This document shows positions 10,301 through 18,162 of a stretch of 64,000 nt of DNA, piece after piece. The stretch comes from Proteobacteria bacterium DTSAM18 (GTDB taxonomy: Bacteria > Myxococcota_A > UBA796 > GCA-2862545): positions 1 to 64,000 of the forward strand of contig JARACJ010000015.1 in the NCBI GenBank assembly GCA_028767165.1, given 5' to 3'. The translations under genes were made by a program, and so were the position numbers. Position 1 is the stretch's first letter. Every line of letters begins with the position of its first letter. The notes under the pieces were generated by a model. The model saw nothing but the letters and a program-made list of their open reading frames with translations. It searched no databases and had not been told where the DNA came from.

Positions 10301-11689
10301 CCAGGTGCCGAGTGCGTTCGGCCCGCCGTGGTGCTCGAGGCGACGGGCGTGGTCGATCCAGGCCTGGGCCACGCTCGGCGTGCCCTCGTGCTCCGGCGCG
10401 CCCACGTAGGCGCGGAACACGTGCTCGGCCTCCTCCCAGTCCCCGTCGAAGGCCGCCTGGTCCAGGGCCTCCTGTGCGGACGCGAGGTGCTCCCTGGCCC
10501 GGCTCGCCCGACCGACCTCCGCGAAGCCATGGGCCATCAGCACCATGCCCCCGACGAAGCCCGTGAGGCCCGCCACGACGAGGCCCACGTTCACGCTGGT
10601 GCGGTGGCGGTGCCGCCACAGGGACAGCCGGTACAGTCCACCGCCTCCCCAGGGCAGCGGCTGCAGGCGCGCCGCGGCGCGGACGTCTTCGGCGAAGCTG
10701 GAAGCCGAGGGCGTGCGGTCCTTCACCTGCGGGGAGAGGGCCCGACGCAGCACCCGCTCCGCGTCCGGCGGCATGCCCGGCAGCGGCATCATTCCGGACC
10801 GTGGGGGCGTCATCTTGGCGCGCCACATCTCCAACCGATCCACCCGTGCCCGGTGGGGCAGCACGCCGTAGACGAGGAGCCAGCCGATGACGCCGAGGGC
10901 GAACACGTCGCTGCGCTCGTCGACCGACTCGCCCTGCAGCTGCTCCGGGCTCATGAAGGTGGGCGTTCCGGCGCGGACCATGTCGAGGGAGCGGGTCTGC
11001 AGCAGGGAGGTCGCGATGCCGAAGTCCAGGATCTTGGGCTGGCCATCGGCGGTGACCAGGATGTTGGCCGGCTTCAGGTCGCGGTGGAGCACGCCCTCCC
11101 GGTGGGCCACGGCCACGGCGTCGGCGACCCGCGCCAGCAGGTTCAGCCGCTGGGAGACGCCCAGGCCGTTGCGGGCCGCGTACTCGTCCAGGGGCAGGCC
11201 GTGGACGAGCTCCATCACCAGGTAGGTGTAGCCGTCGACCTGACCGGCCTCGTAGACCTGGGGCACGCCCGGGTGGTTGATCTGGCCGACCGCCTGCACC
11301 TCGAAGCGGAACAGCGACAGCGCCGCGTCGGTGCGGGCCCCGGGGGGGATGATCTTCAAGGCCACCCGACGGTGGGGGTGATCCTGCAGGGCCTCGTAGA
11401 CGATCCCCATGGAGCCCGCGCCGATACGCCGCAGGATCTGGTAGGGCCCGATGCGCGTGGGGTCGGCCCCGGAGGGGATCGCCTCGGGCGACTCCGCGCG
11501 GGGATCCTCGGTGGTGTCGAAGATGCCCTCGTCGGACCAGGCCCCCGCGGAGAGGAGCACCCCGACGTAGGTGCGCACCTGCACGTCCTCGCACGCGGCG
11601 AGCTTCCTGCGCTGTGCGTCCACGTCGAGGCCTCGCAGCTCGTCGAACAGCCGCCTGGCCCGTTCGTACTGTTCGTCGCTCGGCGTCAC
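7325..11689 (-). CDS. membrane-anchored Ser/Thr protein kinase with FG-GAP-like repeats
   Basis: A 1454-residue eukaryotic-like kinase. The GTG start at 11689 has GGGGAGGAA upstream. Residues 83-340 form a complete kinase domain: glycine loop GAGSMG (90-95), Lys112, HRD 202-204, DFG 222-224 and the SPEQ activation-segment end. One membrane helix lies at about 366-386. The large C-terminal region, presumably outside the membrane, holds several D-x-D-G-D calcium-type repeats (LDGDDERELIV, VDLDGETELVLG, DIDGDGVGEQV, DLDGDGDEELVV) typical of FG-GAP/VCBS beta-propellers, then TPR-like helices and a beta-rich end. Likely a sensor kinase of the Hanks type; the ligand is unknown. Convergent with the lipoprotein cluster. 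Confidence 0.92.
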   Translation of the reverse strand: MTPSDEQYERARRLFDELRGLDVDAQRRKLAACEDVQVRTYVGVLLSAGAWSDEGIFDTTEDPRAESPEAIPSGADPTRIGPYQILRRIGAGSMGIVYEALQDHPHRRVALKIIPPGARTDAALSLFRFEVQAVGQINHPGVPQVYEAGQVDGYTYLVMELVHGLPLDEYAARNGLGVSQRLNLLARVADAVAVAHREGVLHRDLKPANILVTADGQPKILDFGIATSLLQTRSLDMVRAGTPTFMSPEQLQGESVDERSDVFALGVIGWLLVYGVLPHRARVDRLEMWRAKMTPPRSGMMPLPGMPPDAERVLRRALSPQVKDRTPSASSFAEDVRAAARLQPLPWGGGGLYRLSLWRHRHRTSVNVGLVVAGLTGFVGGMVLMAHGFAEVGRASRAREHLASAQEALDQAAFDGDWEEAEHVFRAYVGAPEHEGTPSVAQAWIDHARRLEHHGGPNALGTWGVAYGVATEPARRAEALDSLARAFSERWMSQSLVQLHRSHGDELDPSLRADVVLAHVAERLVADALALAPADHPDRPILRELSGMTDLGTFGRGATLIDLDGDDERELIVTSEEPYLRVWNLTPRVELWRNIQAPGPQEKMWSELLVTIDERLFAVSRHRTTGRSALWRWRGERDDGWDLVAELGGGTPQVAFHGQVGGRDPALYVLFAYPERVLLEIDPDTGEVRKPAPWLDALDSDYMDGFIGDVDLDGETELVLGMGHWTAYDVRILGGGPGPELTLQSAHFLGPVYGVEPVQIEGGSTRILASKVNAYEDLRVFSQAQPYGQPPGLFLMDVVGGELDPVTRLPVPAVDRDGPAVEIRAPVPLDIDGDGVGEQVWNITDVGHHGDIWLVTGLDGDAPREFVLQGLRALTAGDLDGDGDEELVVADEDWRLWVLGMGDDQVAAFGGHQTDVGWLRDALREVSDGQGIGRALELAELGLPSSAAQALSLLASRSKAEDQYRMQLAAGRIWENLGEHEEAEHAYRVAADIDEGPEPREGLIRAHTEQAEMMEARSLVSHLPAERRGAWSWLSALPLQKPVELFPHGSAAAAAGGPVEWALREAGLVWSTEDGGWHAMLPGDLGVLMERPVRWVGPWLDLDLSAVFERVEQGTGVYVELVDEAGSRVAGIGVLASGGGAATRIHTYCGGSFSEMLEPIGGVGYPPGRLGLRMVVTGHDQPVRCQQTGPDGTTVMSKNPVIIPRGDYTLRVSAPLERNRPARMITEVSQLSLKVGGLELLPIGASSAGERVILSPQRLGHVVPPVQERIWLATHDYPAGMTQAIRLLHEMGDNHKLSWLLRRELDLTAPLAAEVLGEDFAQWYAETWLEAVRQYPHDDRAADAVSRPEMAYLRATSGAQARVMIHRAEVMLDRGYALKAQQIADDVVIHAPLADPMGREAVARAHLLLARIHNGAEPPREGEARQEVLAYRQVVGSGVEADNQLERLDALHGL

Positions 11690-11829
11690 CTGCTTCCTCC
11701 CCTCGGTGGCTCCGTCGGGAGTATACGCGTGAGACCCTGACGATGGGATACCGATACCCGTCCCAACTGGCCGGGTGACGCGGCCCCTCCCACGGTGTAG
11801 CATCCGCCGTTCACGAGGGAGGAGCCTCC

Positions 11830-12174
11830 ATGTCCACCATCGCCGCCGTCCTGTGCACCGTCGTCGCCCTGCTGCACCTGCTGTTCATGTACCTCGAGAT
11901 GTTCCGCTGGCGGCAGATGGGCAGGGGCTTCGGCATGTCCCGGGAGGAGGTCGCCGCCACCCGCGTGCTCGCCGCCAACCAGGGCATCTACAACGGCGCC
12001 GTGGCGGGTGTGCTGGCCTGGGCCACCTTCACCGGCAACGTCCCGGCGGCCCTCGCCATGCTCGTGTTCGTCATCGTCGTCGGGGTGTACGGCGGCCTCA
12101 CGGTGAACCGCCGGATCCTGATGATCCAGGCGGCGCCGGCCGTGCTCGCCGCCGCCTTCGTGGGCCTGGGCTGA
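11830..12174 (+). CDS. DUF1304 family membrane protein
   Basis: A 114-residue integral membrane protein with four hydrophobic helices. The first-helix signature LLHLLFMYLEMFRW and the central TRVLAANQGIYNGAVAG are characteristic of the DUF1304 family, as is the final helix pair ending near GLTVNRRILMIQAAPA. No biochemical function is established for the family. A GGAGGAGCC precedes the ATG at 11830. It reads divergently from the kinase. Confidence 0.9.
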   Translation: MSTIAAVLCTVVALLHLLFMYLEMFRWRQMGRGFGMSREEVAATRVLAANQGIYNGAVAGVLAWATFTGNVPAALAMLVFVIVVGVYGGLTVNRRILMIQAAPAVLAAAFVGLG

Positions 12175-12177
12175 GCC

Positions 12178-12990
12178 TCATGCCTGCAGGGCGAACGCCA
12201 CGAGAGCTGCGACAAGCCCCAGCACCAGCACCAGCGCCAACGCCACCCGCAGCAGGCTGATGGGGGCGCGCCCGACCACCGTGCCGTCCTGGCCGTGCAC
12301 GAGGATGCGGTAGGGTCGCCCCTTGTAGCGGAACACCCCGATCCACACCGGAAGGCCCACGGAACGCCCCGCGAGGCCGTCCTCGACCGGAGCCAGCCGC
12401 ACGGTGGTGAGCCCGTGGTCGGCGGTGATGCGCTCGGCGTGCAGCTCGCGCATGCGCCGCAGCGCCACGGCGCGGGTGGCGGCACGGCCCAGCTCGCTCA
12501 GCTCCAGGGGGACCTCGAGGTGGTCGGCCTGCAGGGCCTGCTCGCCCTCCTCGTGGAATCCCCCGAGCCGGTTCAGCTCGTCCTGGGTGAGGGCCGCGGA
12601 GGCGGGCACGAGCACCTGCTCGAAGTGTTGGTGCGCGCATCCCGACACCGGGCGCTTGCCCGAGGCCGACATCGCCCGGACGAGGCCGGCCCAGTGGGTC
12701 TCGAGCGCGCCCCGCCAGGCCCACGCCGGGACCAGCAGCCGGGACAGTTCGAGGGTCGCCCCCCGCAGATCCGACGGGTACCAGATGGAGCTTCGGGCGA
12801 AGGACCGGAAGGCCGCCCGCACGTCGTCCATGGACTGCTCGAAGGGCAGGAAGGCATCCGGCGCCTCGACGTCGTCGAGCTCGGGCCGGGGGGCCAGGGC
12901 ATCGCTGCCACAGAACAGGCAGCGGGGCACCGGATGGCCGGGATCGACGCCGATGGCGCCGGCGCACTGCGCACACTGCATCGCCTGCAT
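12178..12990 (-). CDS. zinc-ribbon membrane-anchored protein (paralogue B)
   Basis: A 270-residue protein with an N-terminal zinc ribbon (CAQC near residue 5 and CLFC near residue 23), a soluble middle part and one C-terminal membrane helix. The middle contains SGCAHQHFEQVLVPASAALTQDELNRLG, which parallels HDHLVSASKGLPEDE in the upstream gene, showing the two are diverged duplicates. The same tail segment KGRPYRILVHGQDGTVVGRAPIS / GEAFRLLVNGQTGRVAGRIPRDK precedes the helix in both. Its ATG at 12990 overlaps the upstream stop (TGATG), so the pair is translationally coupled. Function unknown. Confidence 0.82.
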   Translation of the reverse strand: MQAMQCAQCAGAIGVDPGHPVPRCLFCGSDALAPRPELDDVEAPDAFLPFEQSMDDVRAAFRSFARSSIWYPSDLRGATLELSRLLVPAWAWRGALETHWAGLVRAMSASGKRPVSGCAHQHFEQVLVPASAALTQDELNRLGGFHEEGEQALQADHLEVPLELSELGRAATRAVALRRMRELHAERITADHGLTTVRLAPVEDGLAGRSVGLPVWIGVFRYKGRPYRILVHGQDGTVVGRAPISLLRVALALVLVLGLVAALVAFALQA

Positions 12991-13934
12991 CACCACGCTC
13001 CCGTGTGAGAGAGGAGGAACCACACCAGCAGCCCCGCGAGGGCGACCAGCCCGACCGCGGCGGCCACGGCCAGGGCGATGGCCACCTTGTCGCGGGGAAT
13101 GCGTCCGGCCACCCTGCCCGTCTGCCCGTTCACCAGCAGGCGGAAGGCCTCGCCATCGTGGTGGTACACGGCCATGAAGACCGGCAGCAGCACGAGGCGG
13201 AGCCGCTCGACGGTGACCTCCGTGGAGCTGTGCAGACCGCTATGGGTGTCGCCGGGCAGCAGCTCGCCGGCGATGACCTTGCGCTCGAGCTCGGACAGCT
13301 CGTGCTCGGCCATGGCGTGGGCATCGTCGTGGGAGACGGTGGGCAGCTCGGCGGTGATGCCCGCCACGAGCTCGGCCGCGAAGGGGCGGGCCTGCTCGAG
13401 CGCGAAGGGCTCGAGATCGTTGGACTCGTCCTCCGGCAGGCCCTTGGAGGCGGAGACGAGGTGGTCGTGCCACCGGCGGCCGTGGGTGCCCGACAGCGGG
13501 TGCCAGTCGGTCTCCCGGACGGTGCGCGTGCGGGAGACCGTGCGGCCGTCGGAGTCGGTCGTGGTGTAGGTCTCGGTGCGGTACCAGTAGATGCCGATCC
13601 GCGCCGACCAGGAGGAGCGGGCCACCGCATCGAACACGTAGAACGGCACGAACGCGGGCCTCAGGGAGGTCGGGGCGGCGGCCTGACGCACGCGTCGGGG
13701 GACGAACCAGGCCTCCTGCAGGCGCTCCCTCAGCTTGTGGCCCGCCTGCACGTCGGTGAGCTGGAAGGACACCAACGCGTCGAGGTGCTCGGCGGCGAGG
13801 GTGACGTCGACGAGGGGGGCGTCGCAGTAGCGGCAGGAGGTGGAGGCCACGTGGGGATCCACCTGCACCGTGGCGCCACAGCTCGTGCAGCGGTGGGCGC
13901 GGGTCTCGGCGGCGGCTTGGAGGGTGACGGACAT
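12990..13934 (-). CDS. zinc-ribbon membrane-anchored protein (paralogue A)
   Basis: A 314-residue protein: zinc ribbon at the N-terminus (CTSC and CRYC), a charged helix, LRPAFVPFYVFDAVARSSW, a tyrosine/threonine-rich strand region, DWHPLSGTHGRRWHDHLVSASKGLP, and one C-terminal membrane helix. The organisation resembles bacterial TFIIB-type zinc-ribbon proteins that databases sometimes label as helicase/PriA-like because of the ribbon; no helicase motifs are present. The start at 13934 is preceded by GGGAG; in-frame ATGs upstream lack one. First gene of the two-gene unit. Confidence 0.82.
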   Translation of the reverse strand: MSVTLQAAAETRAHRCTSCGATVQVDPHVASTSCRYCDAPLVDVTLAAEHLDALVSFQLTDVQAGHKLRERLQEAWFVPRRVRQAAAPTSLRPAFVPFYVFDAVARSSWSARIGIYWYRTETYTTTDSDGRTVSRTRTVRETDWHPLSGTHGRRWHDHLVSASKGLPEDESNDLEPFALEQARPFAAELVAGITAELPTVSHDDAHAMAEHELSELERKVIAGELLPGDTHSGLHSSTEVTVERLRLVLLPVFMAVYHHDGEAFRLLVNGQTGRVAGRIPRDKVAIALAVAAAVGLVALAGLLVWFLLSHTGAW

Positions 13935-14017
13935 CTCGGCGGCTCCCTGCTGGCCCCAGGCAGCCAGCGGCGTCATGATGGAGCATCCCCCTGCCCCCTT
14001 CAAGTCCGGAGACCGCC

Positions 14018-14701
14018 TTGCTCGACGCCGACTTCTTCGACCGGGACACCCTGCTCGTGGCCCGGGAGCTCGTGGGCAAGGTGCTCTGCCGCAAGCTGCA
14101 GGGGGTGTGGCTCAAGGCACGCCTGGTGGAGACGGAGGCCTACATGGCCCGGGAGAAGGCCAGCCACGGCAGCCTGGGGCTCACGCCCTCCCGCAAGGCG
14201 CTGTGGGCGCCGCCCGGCACGATCTACATGTACTGGAGCCGGGCCGGCGACTCGATGAACACCTCCACCCGGGGCGCGGGCAACGGCGTGCTGCTCAAGG
14301 GGGCCGTGCCCGTGTTCGACGAGGGCGAGCTGGGACGGGCCCAGCGGGCGCTGATGCACGGGCTCAACCCCCGCCGGGGTGGCGGACGGCGTCCGGAGCA
14401 CCGCCTGTGTGCCGGCCAGACCCTGCTGTGCCGCTCCCTCGGCCTGACCATCGCCGAGTGGGGCGGCCGGCCCTTCGATCGGGAGGCCCTGTACCTGCAG
14501 GACGACGGCTACCGGCCCGCGCCGCTGCTGGCGGCCCCGAGGCTCGGCATCCATCCCGAGCGCGATGCCCACCTGCCCTGGCGGTTCCTGGATGGGGGGA
14601 ACCTGCGGTCCGTGACGAAGAACCCCCTCTCGGCGCGGGGCGCGCGGGAGGGGGTCGACTGGTGGGTCATCGATCCGCAGAGCGGCGAGGTTCGACGATG
14701 A
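14018..14701 (+). CDS. 3-methyladenine DNA glycosylase (AAG/MPG family)
   Basis: Base-excision repair enzyme of 227 residues that removes alkylated purines. The family landmarks are visible: ARELVGKVLCRK near the N-terminus, VETEAYM with the catalytic Glu, DKASH-like EKASHGSLGLTPSRKALWAPPGTIYMYWS (the Y-x-Y inserted into DNA), GNGVLLKGAVP, and a C-terminal PWRF/SVTKNPLS region. Start is a TTG at 14018 with CCGGAG upstream. It diverges from the zinc-ribbon pair. Confidence 0.92.
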   Translation: MLDADFFDRDTLLVARELVGKVLCRKLQGVWLKARLVETEAYMAREKASHGSLGLTPSRKALWAPPGTIYMYWSRAGDSMNTSTRGAGNGVLLKGAVPVFDEGELGRAQRALMHGLNPRRGGGRRPEHRLCAGQTLLCRSLGLTIAEWGGRPFDREALYLQDDGYRPAPLLAAPRLGIHPERDAHLPWRFLDGGNLRSVTKNPLSARGAREGVDWWVIDPQSGEVRR

Positions 14702-14726
14702 CGCAACGTGGGAACGACGTCCGTAG

Positions 14727-14746
14727 GGGCGGGCCTTGGTCCGCCC
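14727..14746. terminator. hairpin between convergent genes
   Basis: GGGCGG and CCGCCC separated by eight bases lie between the convergent glycosylase and arsC-like genes. It is a plausible bidirectional terminator; no T-run follows. Confidence 0.45.
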
Positions 14747-14756
14747 GGGGGGAGGC

Positions 14757-15098
14757 TCACAACAGGGCGTTGACGTTCTCCGGCGGCCGGCCGAGCACGG
14801 CCTTGCTGCCGTGGACGACGATCGGGCGCTCGATGAGCTTGGGGTGGGCCACCATGGCCGCGAGCACGGCGTCCTCGTCGGACAGGTCGAGGCCGAGCTC
14901 CTTCACGAGGGCCTCCTTGCGGCGGATGAGGCCGGACGGCTGCAGCCCGAGCTTGCCGAGGACGTCCTTCAGCTCCGCCTCGGTGGGCGCCTCGTCGAGG
15001 TAGCGGCGCTCCTCGATCGACACGCCGGCCTCCTGCAGCAGGCCGAGGGTCGCGCGGGACTTGGAACAGCGGGGGTTGTGCCAGATGACAAAAGACAT
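14757..15098 (-). CDS. arsC: ArsC-family reductase
   Basis: A 113-residue thioredoxin-fold protein of the ArsC/Spx family. The N-terminal WHNPRCSKSRATL with Cys11 is the glutaredoxin-dependent arsenate reductase signature, and ERPIVVHGSKAVLGRPPENV contains the family's conserved arginine region near the C-terminus. Length matches. No ars regulator or pump is nearby, so arsenate as the substrate is an inference; the YfgD/ArsC relatives include proteins of unknown substrate. The dispersed structured element copy A ends only about 33 bases upstream in the same orientation and would form part of its 5' leader. Confidence 0.85.
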   Translation of the reverse strand: MSFVIWHNPRCSKSRATLGLLQEAGVSIEERRYLDEAPTEAELKDVLGKLGLQPSGLIRRKEALVKELGLDLSDEDAVLAAMVAHPKLIERPIVVHGSKAVLGRPPENVNALL

Positions 15099-15130
15099 GG
15101 ATGCTCCGTTGGATTGGTGAAGGGGCGGAG

Positions 15131-15385
15131 ACGGCCAGCAGGGGCCCGGCACGGCCGATTCTTCGTCGCTTCGCTCGGGCCGACCGGGAGGTCGGCCTTT
15201 CGCTTGCTCCTCGTCTCGACCGCACCGGACCCCTGCTGGCCTCGGGCGTGCGTTCTGGGGAGCGCTCTGGGATTGCTTTCGCTGTTTCGAAGGGGCGGTT
15301 CGGGGCGGGGCGGTCGAGAGCCCTGGGCACCACCATGGCGTCGTCGCGTTGCTCCTCGCCCTGGCAGCACCCATGTCCCTCTCCA
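15131..15385 (-). repeat. structured dispersed element, copy A
   Basis: Read on the minus strand this contains the module-2 motif GCGAGGAGCAACGCGACGACG (about 15331-15372), then the conserved GCAATCCCAGAG lead (ends near 15283), an outer stem (arms 15225-15241 and 15133-15149, 17 bp with one G-T pair) and an inner hairpin at 15178-15197 (GGCCGACC, loop, GGTCGGCC). GCGAGGAGCAAGCGAAA lies 5' and GAGCGAAGCGACGAAGAATC 3' of the inner hairpin. It is directly upstream of the arsC-like gene. See copies B, C and D. Confidence 0.8.
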
Positions 15386-15657
15386 GCTGGAGTCGGGGGG
15401 TGATGGGGATGGCCTATGACGGAAGGCGGGCGGCGGCTCGGATCTTCATTGAATCACGGACATCGACCTGACAATTGGTGACCCGCCCGCCGAGGCGACC
15501 TGGGGAAGGGCGGCGGACGGACGAACCCTGCAAGTTCCGGTACCGCGTACCGTTCCGGCCATCACGTTCCGTCACGGCCGCCCGCTGGACATCCGGTGAC
15601 AGCCCTTCCCTCGCCTTCCGGCCACCTTCCGGTCCTCCCCCAGGACCGGAGTCTTCG
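15386..15657. other. intergenic region upstream of barrel protein gene
   Basis: Together with copy A this makes about 560 bases without a gene. Beyond the repeat no coding signal is seen; the segment 15440-15480 is the least GC-rich part and may hold the promoter of the downstream gene, but no clear consensus was found. Confidence 0.45.
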
Positions 15658-16611
15658 ATGCGCGTGGTGTCCCTCCTCCTTTCGCTGTCTGCTGCCCCTG
15701 CGTTCGCCCAGGACGACCCACCGGGGCCGCCCCGAAGCGGCTCTCCCCCGACCGACGTGGACGACGACACCGACAGCGACGGCGACCAGCTTCCCGACGA
15801 GGCCGAGGACGCCGACGACGACGGCCGCCGGGACTTCCACGAGACCGATCCCCACAAGGCCGACACCGACGGTGACGGCGCCTCCGACTGGCTCGAGCAG
15901 CAGCTCGGCACCGACCCCACCAAGAACAGCCTGCTCGAGTTCCCCGAGCCGATGGCCTTCGACATGGTCCGCGGGTTCGGCGCGAAGAAGGGCGAGTTCG
16001 AGGCGAACGTGCTCGCCCGGATGGCCACGCGACAGGGCCCCGCCGAGCTCGTGTGGGCGCCCGAGATCGAGGTCGCCATCGTCGACAACTTCGCCGTCGA
16101 GCTCGAGGCAGGCTTCTCCAACAGCACCTTCCACGGGCTCAAGGTCGGCCTGCAGGGCACCCTGGGCATGAACGAGGCCCACACCCTCACCCACGGCATC
16201 CAGGCGCTGGCCGAGTGGCTGCCCCACGACGGCGGCCCCGACGACCTGTCGACCACCCTGCTGTACATGGGCGCCGTGCGTCTCGCCCCCCGCTGGAGCC
16301 TGGTGGGCATGATCGGACCGGAGCTCGTCTTCACGCCCCGCGCCGAGGCGGACGTGCTCACCCACACCGCCCTCGTCACCAACCTGTCGGCCTTCTACGC
16401 CGTCAGCGACACCCTCACCGTGGGCCTCGAGAACAACGTGGCCACCGGCTTCCACGGCGCCTTCTACCGGCTGATGCCGCAGACCCACCTGCAGGTGAAC
16501 CACCGGCTGCGGATCCAGGCCGGTTTCGGCCTCCTCGTCGATCCCGAGCCGCCCGAGGAGGCCCGCAAGGTCGCCGGCGAGGGTGCGCTGCGGGTGATCA
16601 CAGAGTTCTGA
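15658..16611 (+). CDS. outer-membrane barrel protein with calcium-binding repeats
   Basis: A 317-residue secreted protein. A signal peptide ends at AFAQDD; residues about 30-95 are thrombospondin type-3-like Asp repeats (DDDTDSDGDQLPDEAEDADDDG, HKADTDGDGASDWLE), which bind calcium in known proteins. The remaining 220 residues are alternating beta strands with aromatic girdles and a C-terminal Phe, as expected of an outer-membrane barrel. No specific function was recognised. The start ATG at 15658 has CCGGAG nine bases upstream. Confidence 0.8.
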   Translation: MRVVSLLLSLSAAPAFAQDDPPGPPRSGSPPTDVDDDTDSDGDQLPDEAEDADDDGRRDFHETDPHKADTDGDGASDWLEQQLGTDPTKNSLLEFPEPMAFDMVRGFGAKKGEFEANVLARMATRQGPAELVWAPEIEVAIVDNFAVELEAGFSNSTFHGLKVGLQGTLGMNEAHTLTHGIQALAEWLPHDGGPDDLSTTLLYMGAVRLAPRWSLVGMIGPELVFTPRAEADVLTHTALVTNLSAFYAVSDTLTVGLENNVATGFHGAFYRLMPQTHLQVNHRLRIQAGFGLLVDPEPPEEARKVAGEGALRVITEF

Positions 16612-16680
16612 GTGTAGCGCTTGCCCTGCTCGGACGACCGAGGTGATAGATTGTCGGGACGCACGCGCAGTGGGGGGCAC

Positions 16681-18162
16681 ATGAAGGCGATCGTGGTGGG
16701 CGCAGGACTCGGCGGACTGTCCGCCGCCATCCGTCTGGCCGCCAGCGGCTGGCAGGTGCAGGTGGTCGAGGCCGCCTCCGTTCCCGGCGGCAAGGCGGGC
16801 ACCGTCACCGTCGACGGCGTCACCTTCGACACCGGCCCCTCCACCATGACCCTGCCCCACGTGCTCGCCGAGGTCTTCGAGGGGGCCGGCCGCCGCATCG
16901 AGGACCACGTCACGCTGCGGGAGCTCAACCCGGGCTTTCGCTACCTGTACCCGGACGGCACCTGCCTCGACGTGTTCCAGCGCCGCGAGGACACCCGCGC
17001 CAGCGTCGAGAGCACCCTCGGCAGCGACGCCGCGAAGCAGTTCGACCGCTTCGTCGACTACGCCCAGGACATCTGGGACTTCGCCGCGCCCCACTTCATC
17101 TACGACGAGATCCCCGGCCTGCACTCCTTCGGCAAGCACGGCCCGAGTCCCCTCGGCTCCCTCACCAAGCTCGATCCCTTCCGCTCGATGATCGGCGGCA
17201 TCAAGGCCCGGGTGAAGAACCAGCACCTGCGCTGGCTGTTCCTGCGCTACGCCACCTACAACGGCTCCGATCCCCGCAAGGCCCCCGCCACCCTCAACTG
17301 CATCGCCCACGTCGAGCTCGGCCTCGGCGGCTACGGCATCGAGGGCGGCATCCAGGCCATGGTCCGCGCGCTGGTCGAGCTCGCCACCGAGCTCGGCGTC
17401 CGCTTCACCTACGACACCCCCGTCGCCAAGGTGCTGCAGGAGGGCGGCCGGGTCACCGGCGTGCAGACCCGCGAGGGCAACACCCTCGCTGCCGACGCCG
17501 TCATCTGGAACGCCGATGTCGCCCAGCTGCGCACCGGCGCCCTCGATCGCCCGAAGAAGGCCGGGCTGCGCATGAAGACGGTGCCCTCCATGTCCGGCTG
17601 GACGGCCGTCGCCCGCGCCCGCCGCACCGGCCACCAGCGCGCGCCCCACACCGTGGTCTTCCCCGAGGACTACGATGACGAGTTCAAGGCCATCTTCGAC
17701 CGCCGCACCGCGCCGCCCCGTCCCACGGTCTACCTGTGCGCCCAGGAGGCCACCCACGCCGTGCCCGGCTGGGCCGACGCCGAGCCCGTGTTCCTGATGG
17801 CCAACGCCCCCGCCCAGAAGGGGGGCCAGCCGGCGGATCCCGCCCACTGGCAGGCGCTGTCCCGAGTGATGCGCGAGCAGGCCGTCGCCGCCGGCGTGCT
17901 CCACGCCGACGACCCCTTCGTGTGGGAGCGCAGCCCGGACGATCTCGCGGTGCGCTTTCCCGGCAGCCACGGCTCGCTGTACGGCGAGGCCTCCAACAGC
18001 ATGTTCTCGGCCTTCCTGCGGCCCCGCAACCACCTGAAGAAGCTCCCCGGGCTGTACCTGGCGTCCGGCAGCGCCCACCCAGGCGGCGGCATGCCCCTGT
18101 GCCTGCAGTCGGGTATGCTCGCGGCCCGCGCCGCGCTGCGAACGGCCGAGCAGGACGGATGA
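16681..18162 (+). CDS. phytoene desaturase (CrtI)-like FAD oxidoreductase
   Basis: A 493-residue flavoprotein. The N-terminus KAIVVGAGLGGLSAAIRLAASGWQV is the FAD dinucleotide fold, followed by GGKAGT and FDTGPSTMTLP, both standard in CrtI-type desaturases/isomerases. The C-terminus LYLASGSAHPGGGMPLCLQSGMLAA is the matching FAD-closing segment. The substrate may be a carotenoid, but no other carotenoid gene is adjacent, so this is uncertain. A possible promoter is TTGCCC (16621-16626) with TGATAG 17 bases on. The downstream gene starts within its stop codon (ATGA), so the two form an operon. Confidence 0.88.
   Translation: MKAIVVGAGLGGLSAAIRLAASGWQVQVVEAASVPGGKAGTVTVDGVTFDTGPSTMTLPHVLAEVFEGAGRRIEDHVTLRELNPGFRYLYPDGTCLDVFQRREDTRASVESTLGSDAAKQFDRFVDYAQDIWDFAAPHFIYDEIPGLHSFGKHGPSPLGSLTKLDPFRSMIGGIKARVKNQHLRWLFLRYATYNGSDPRKAPATLNCIAHVELGLGGYGIEGGIQAMVRALVELATELGVRFTYDTPVAKVLQEGGRVTGVQTREGNTLAADAVIWNADVAQLRTGALDRPKKAGLRMKTVPSMSGWTAVARARRTGHQRAPHTVVFPEDYDDEFKAIFDRRTAPPRPTVYLCAQEATHAVPGWADAEPVFLMANAPAQKGGQPADPAHWQALSRVMREQAVAAGVLHADDPFVWERSPDDLAVRFPGSHGSLYGEASNSMFSAFLRPRNHLKKLPGLYLASGSAHPGGGMPLCLQSGMLAARAALRTAEQDG

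Noticed and set aside
8954-11740. Plus-strand frame of over 900 codons opposite the kinase
   Set aside because: Antisense shadow of the kinase gene caused by high GC; no domain and no start signal.
14757-15098. Arsenic resistance operon
   Set aside because: Only the ArsC-like gene is present; no arsR, arsB or acr3 neighbour, so an operon is not supported.
16681-18162. Carotenoid biosynthesis cluster
   Set aside because: The CrtI-like gene stands with an unknown membrane protein; no crtB, crtE or light regulator was found near it.
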